This document shows positions 58,601 to 64,000 of a DNA stretch of 64,000 nt, piece after piece (position 1 is the stretch's first letter; each line of letters starts with the position of its first letter). The notes under the pieces were generated by a model. That model was not told the DNA's origin, searched no databases, and saw only the letters and a list, made by a program, of their open reading frames with translations. The position numbers and the translations under genes were made by a program. The stretch lies in NCBI GenBank assembly GCA_023101725.1, contig JALJCO010012867.1, forward strand, positions 117,207-181,206, in the 5' to 3' direction. The DNA comes from Atherinomorus stipes (lineage: Eukaryota > Chordata > Actinopteri > Atheriniformes > Atherinidae).

Positions 58601-60145
58601 TTTGCATATTTGTGTGTCTGAGGAGGCAGAGAAAGCACTCTGCTGATATTAGCCAGTTCTTCATTCACTTACTAATGTGATTTCACTCTGTACTGTACAA
58701 AAGATACACATAAATGCAGCAGAGCTTACCCACATCAACTGGAATCTATCTTGAGCAGAAGACACCCTTTGTTCCTTCTCCTTACATTACTGCAGTATAA
58801 GAGAACTTAGCTTTTACCTAATAAATCCAAAGATAAAATGTAAAATTCAGCTAGGTGGTTTTGGGTTTATCTGCATATGTGCTGAAAGTTTCTTTCATCA
58901 GGACTAAAGCATGACAAATTAGACACTAGACAGGAAGCAAGAGAGGTAGGGATTGGTTATAGGTGGTATTTTGCTAAAGGGCAAGGAGAATGATAGATTT
59001 AGAGTCAATATAGAACCTGAAAACTGACTAAAATTAGGCTTGCAGTAATGCTATATTGCAGTAAAAGGGCAGAATTTCCACTATTGAACACTCAGGAAAG
59101 GCTATATATATTTGTAGCTGGCTGTTCTTCCATGCCAAAACCAGCTAGTGATCCAGTGAGGGATAAGATGGTACTTATTAGGATTGGACAGTAACTCATG
59201 GACCTAATGTAGTGATTCATTGGATCATTGTCTCAAATGTGTATGATAATGTAGAGGATAACGTGTAGTATTTCTAAGCTGATTACATGATACTGCACTG
59301 GCTGGGTATTAGCAATGAGAGCGACCAGTTGTATCTCTGTGGTTACTGGCTTGTCAAAACTGACTGTTGCTTATTTGACTACTTTTTTTTTTTTTTTTAT
59401 TTAGCCATAGATGTGTAGTACATACTGCTCCACATAGTTGACCTGGTTGTATAGTTACCATAAATCAGTTTTTCCAATCTCTCTCTTGCAAAAGAAACAT
59501 TTCATCTTATTTTATTATTTACTTTTACACCTGAAGTATAGCACGTCTGTACTGTGTATAGGCTCTGGTGGCAATGAGTAGTATTTAATTACAATACTTT
59601 AACTGGACAGATGTTTTTGCAGAACTTGTTTGTTTAAGAATGAAAAGGAAATGTATTACTGTATTGTTTTTTGCTGAAGTATTACATTTCCCTTTTTAAA
59701 AGTTACATCCAAAAGTATAGTGGTTAATCATTTTGAATAAATATTTATTTTCATTATTCCTATAAAAGGAAAAAGCTACTTGTGTCTCTGAGAATCTTGA
59801 GTATGGCTTGAATAAACTGTGATTTCAAGCTTAAAATGCTATGGCCAGTCACTGTGTTTTTGTTGAATCAAATTAAATTTGTTTAGATGAACCATAGCCT
59901 AAAATTTGTTAAATTCAAAATCAAATGGCAATTATAAACTACCCTGCAAGAAAATGGGCTGCTTTTGTGATTAGAAGTTTTATTTTGACATTTGAAATAG
60001 AAGAGAAAAATGCAAGGACATCGGGAAGAAATAATTTAAATCATTTCTTTGCTTTAGCCAGAAGTTCCACCTGATGTCATTTTCAAGAGACTCTTTATAG
60101 CAACAGATATCTACTCAGAAAAAAAAAAAAAAAAAAAAAAAGATT
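55693..60145. other. Intronic stretch without recognised elements
   Basis: AT-rich, with a TA microsatellite (56249-56275), a T tract near 59385-59398 and a run of 23 A at 60119-60141. Nothing coding or transposon-like was found. Confidence 0.5.
56249..56275. repeat. (TA)n microsatellite
   Basis: Uninterrupted TA dinucleotides over 27 bases. Confidence 0.95.
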
Positions 60146-60473
60146 GGTAACACTTTATTTAAAGCCCACATTCATAACGCATTTATAATGCTTTATAATG
60201 CATTTATAATGTCTCATAAATACACTTATAAACATAATGATTTATGATGCACTATATCAACAGTTAGAAAACATACCATAATGGATGTGATGTTCATAAG
60301 TACTCATGAGCATCCATAGAATGAGTCGTTATAATTAATTATAAGTGGCAGCATAATGTTTTATAGCTGTTGATATAGTGCATCATAAATCATTATGTAT
60401 TTGTACTTATGAACATTATCACATCCATTATAAATAAATGCTTTATGAAGGTGGGCTTCATGAAGTGTTACCC
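60146..60473. mobile_element. Palindromic MITE, about 328 bp
   Basis: The left end GGTAACACTTTATTTAAAGC and the right end in reverse GGGTAACACTTCATGAAGC are worn inverted repeats. The arms continue complementary inward: CATAATGATTTATGATGCAC near 60235 pairs with GTGCATCATAAATCATTATG near 60378, so almost the whole element can fold into one hairpin. AT-rich, no coding capacity. It lies directly after a poly(A) run. Confidence 0.85.
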
Positions 60474-61079
60474 ACAGTCATTGTCCGCACGGGTACACAG
60501 GATTTTCATTGTGGTACCCTCAAAGGTACTGCTTTTGTCCTCTCAACGGAGGGTATTATTTGTACCTTTGCAGTGTGTACCTTTATAAAGATCAGTATTG
60601 TATCTCTGGTTAGTATCTTGTACCCTAATTTAAAAAAAGAAAATGTCTTCCATCACAGGCCAAAAGGAAGATAACGCCCTTTCTCTATAACACACAAATC
60701 CATATGCCAATAAAAACATCCAGCGCAATGTGGGGTTAAGGAAACTTCTACATGTGGGGAGATGGGGAAACAGGGCTCAAAGCACTTTCCTTCTAACAGG
60801 AAGACAACCACACCTTCTTCTTAGCTACAACGGGGTCATAATATAAATGAAGATGATGTGAAAAAAGTTTTAAAAATTATCTAAGCCAGTATAACCTTTT
60901 TTCTTTTTCTTTTTTTTTTCCTTTCCTCAAAAGTGCAAAACTGCACTGTTAAGCCATCATATAATGAGCAAAGCTTATATTACTATTTTTTTCTTTTTTT
61001 TTCTCAACACAAACTATTCCCTGATATTTTACCCAACGTTAAATATGTACCATATATTTACCATTATCTACGTGAGACC
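60474..61079. other. Intronic stretch with recurring GTACC motifs
   Basis: From 60490 to 60635 the motif GGTAC/GTACC occurs six times (for example GGTACCCTCAAAGGTAC, GTGTACCTTTATAAAG). Similar motifs reappear at 61818-61895, beyond the transposon at 61084-61795. It may be a worn repeat interrupted by that insertion. Confidence 0.35.
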
Positions 61080-61083
61080 TTAA

Positions 61084-61795
61084 AGGAGTGATGACATAGC
61101 AGTAAAAACTAGTTCATGTCATTGTGGCATAGGTCAAATCACCAAAGGAAAAAAAAAAGCATTTTTTACAGCGGGGTATTGTTTTGAAATGCCAGACCTC
61201 CCTTCCTCAGTTATACAGTTGGGTCCGGTAATGATATGGAACTTTACCCGGAGACCAAGTTGACTTCATTTTGATTGGCTACACCTTATTTGGTTATAAC
61301 CTTATTTAGAGAAAGTAGGTCAAGCTGCTCTAGCAGTCGGACTTTGCTAAAGGCTAACTGCTAGCAACATGGGCATTTCAGAAAGTGAGCTACGTTTATC
61401 AGACAGGACAGCATTTAGAAAATAAATAAACTTACAGGAAATAACAAGGTTGTGGTCGCCTCCCTCAGTGTTGCTGCAGAAGTTTTCTTTTAAATCCATT
61501 TGTTTGAAAACTCAGACCTGACTACACAGCAGTCACTCTCCCACTCGCAGTTGAATCAGACAGGGAAGGGGGAGCGAAGCAGACGGTGCAAAGACCGTTA
61601 GGAGAGAGGGGGGGCTGTTTACTTGATAGTGTGCTCTTATTGGAGCAAATGAATTACGTAGAATGGCCTGACTGACTGACTATGAACAGGAACTTTGATT
61701 TTCCCTCTGGACATTCACATGGCCTCATCAGTGCACAACAGATCATATTATACCCCCAAAACCCCAGAAAAGTGAAATTTGATGTCATGGCACCT
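61084..61795. mobile_element. Non-autonomous DNA transposon flanked by TTAA, 712 bp
   Basis: The left end AGGAGTGATGACATA and the right end in reverse AGGTGCCATGACATC are imperfect inverted repeats, immediately inside TTAA copies (61080-61083, 61796-61799). The interior carries GAGAGAGGGGGGGCTGT and GATAGTGTGCTCTTATTGGA, shared with the fragment at 43925-44034. No transposase. Confidence 0.75.
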
Positions 61796-61799
61796 TTAA

Positions 61800-64000
<2,201 letters not shown>

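Overview
The window is vertebrate, most likely teleost fish, nuclear DNA and almost entirely intronic. It is AT-rich, has no bacterial-style gene packing, carries many microsatellites and fish-type transposons, and contains only two convincing protein-coding exons. Both are on the + strand (18243-18465 and 63707-63819). They join in phase to encode one complete CUB domain whose motifs ([48 protein letters not shown]) match, from memory, the first extracellular CUB domain of CSMD3 (CUB and Sushi multiple domains 3). CSMD3 is a very large single-pass neuronal membrane protein.

Layout. Positions 1-18242 are the 3' part of the intron that follows an upstream exon outside the window (probably the signal-peptide exon). 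Next comes the first CUB exon, then a single 45,241-bp intron (18466-63706), then the second CUB exon and the start of the next intron (63820-64000).

The introns hold a layered set of mobile elements. They include a 1.5-kb hAT element with a perfect 8-bp target duplication (9162-10689) and a tRNA-headed SINE with its target duplication (13315-13722), plus a second, different SINE (about 13897-14133). Four elements are flanked by TTAA (14495-15242, 32451-34497, 50378-51255, 61084-61795), one with a possible THAP-domain remnant. A Tol2-like hAT MITE is nested inside one of those (33542-33777). A second hAT-like element (24562-26187) contains a LINE 3' end. A Tc1 element has a clearly broken transposase (29066-30604), and another Tc1-like element is internally deleted (about 38262-38985). 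Two palindromic MITEs lie at 10859-11070 and 60146-60473.

No second gene can be supported. Two short protein-like open segments in GC-richer islands (31711-31890 on +, 53374-53583 on -) are the only unexplained coding-like signals. Neither is compatible in phase with csmd3. I found no operon, CRISPR array, RNA gene or wholly new system. The most informative signals are the intron-exon architecture and the nesting of transposons. All family names are from recognition by eye and were not checked against a database.
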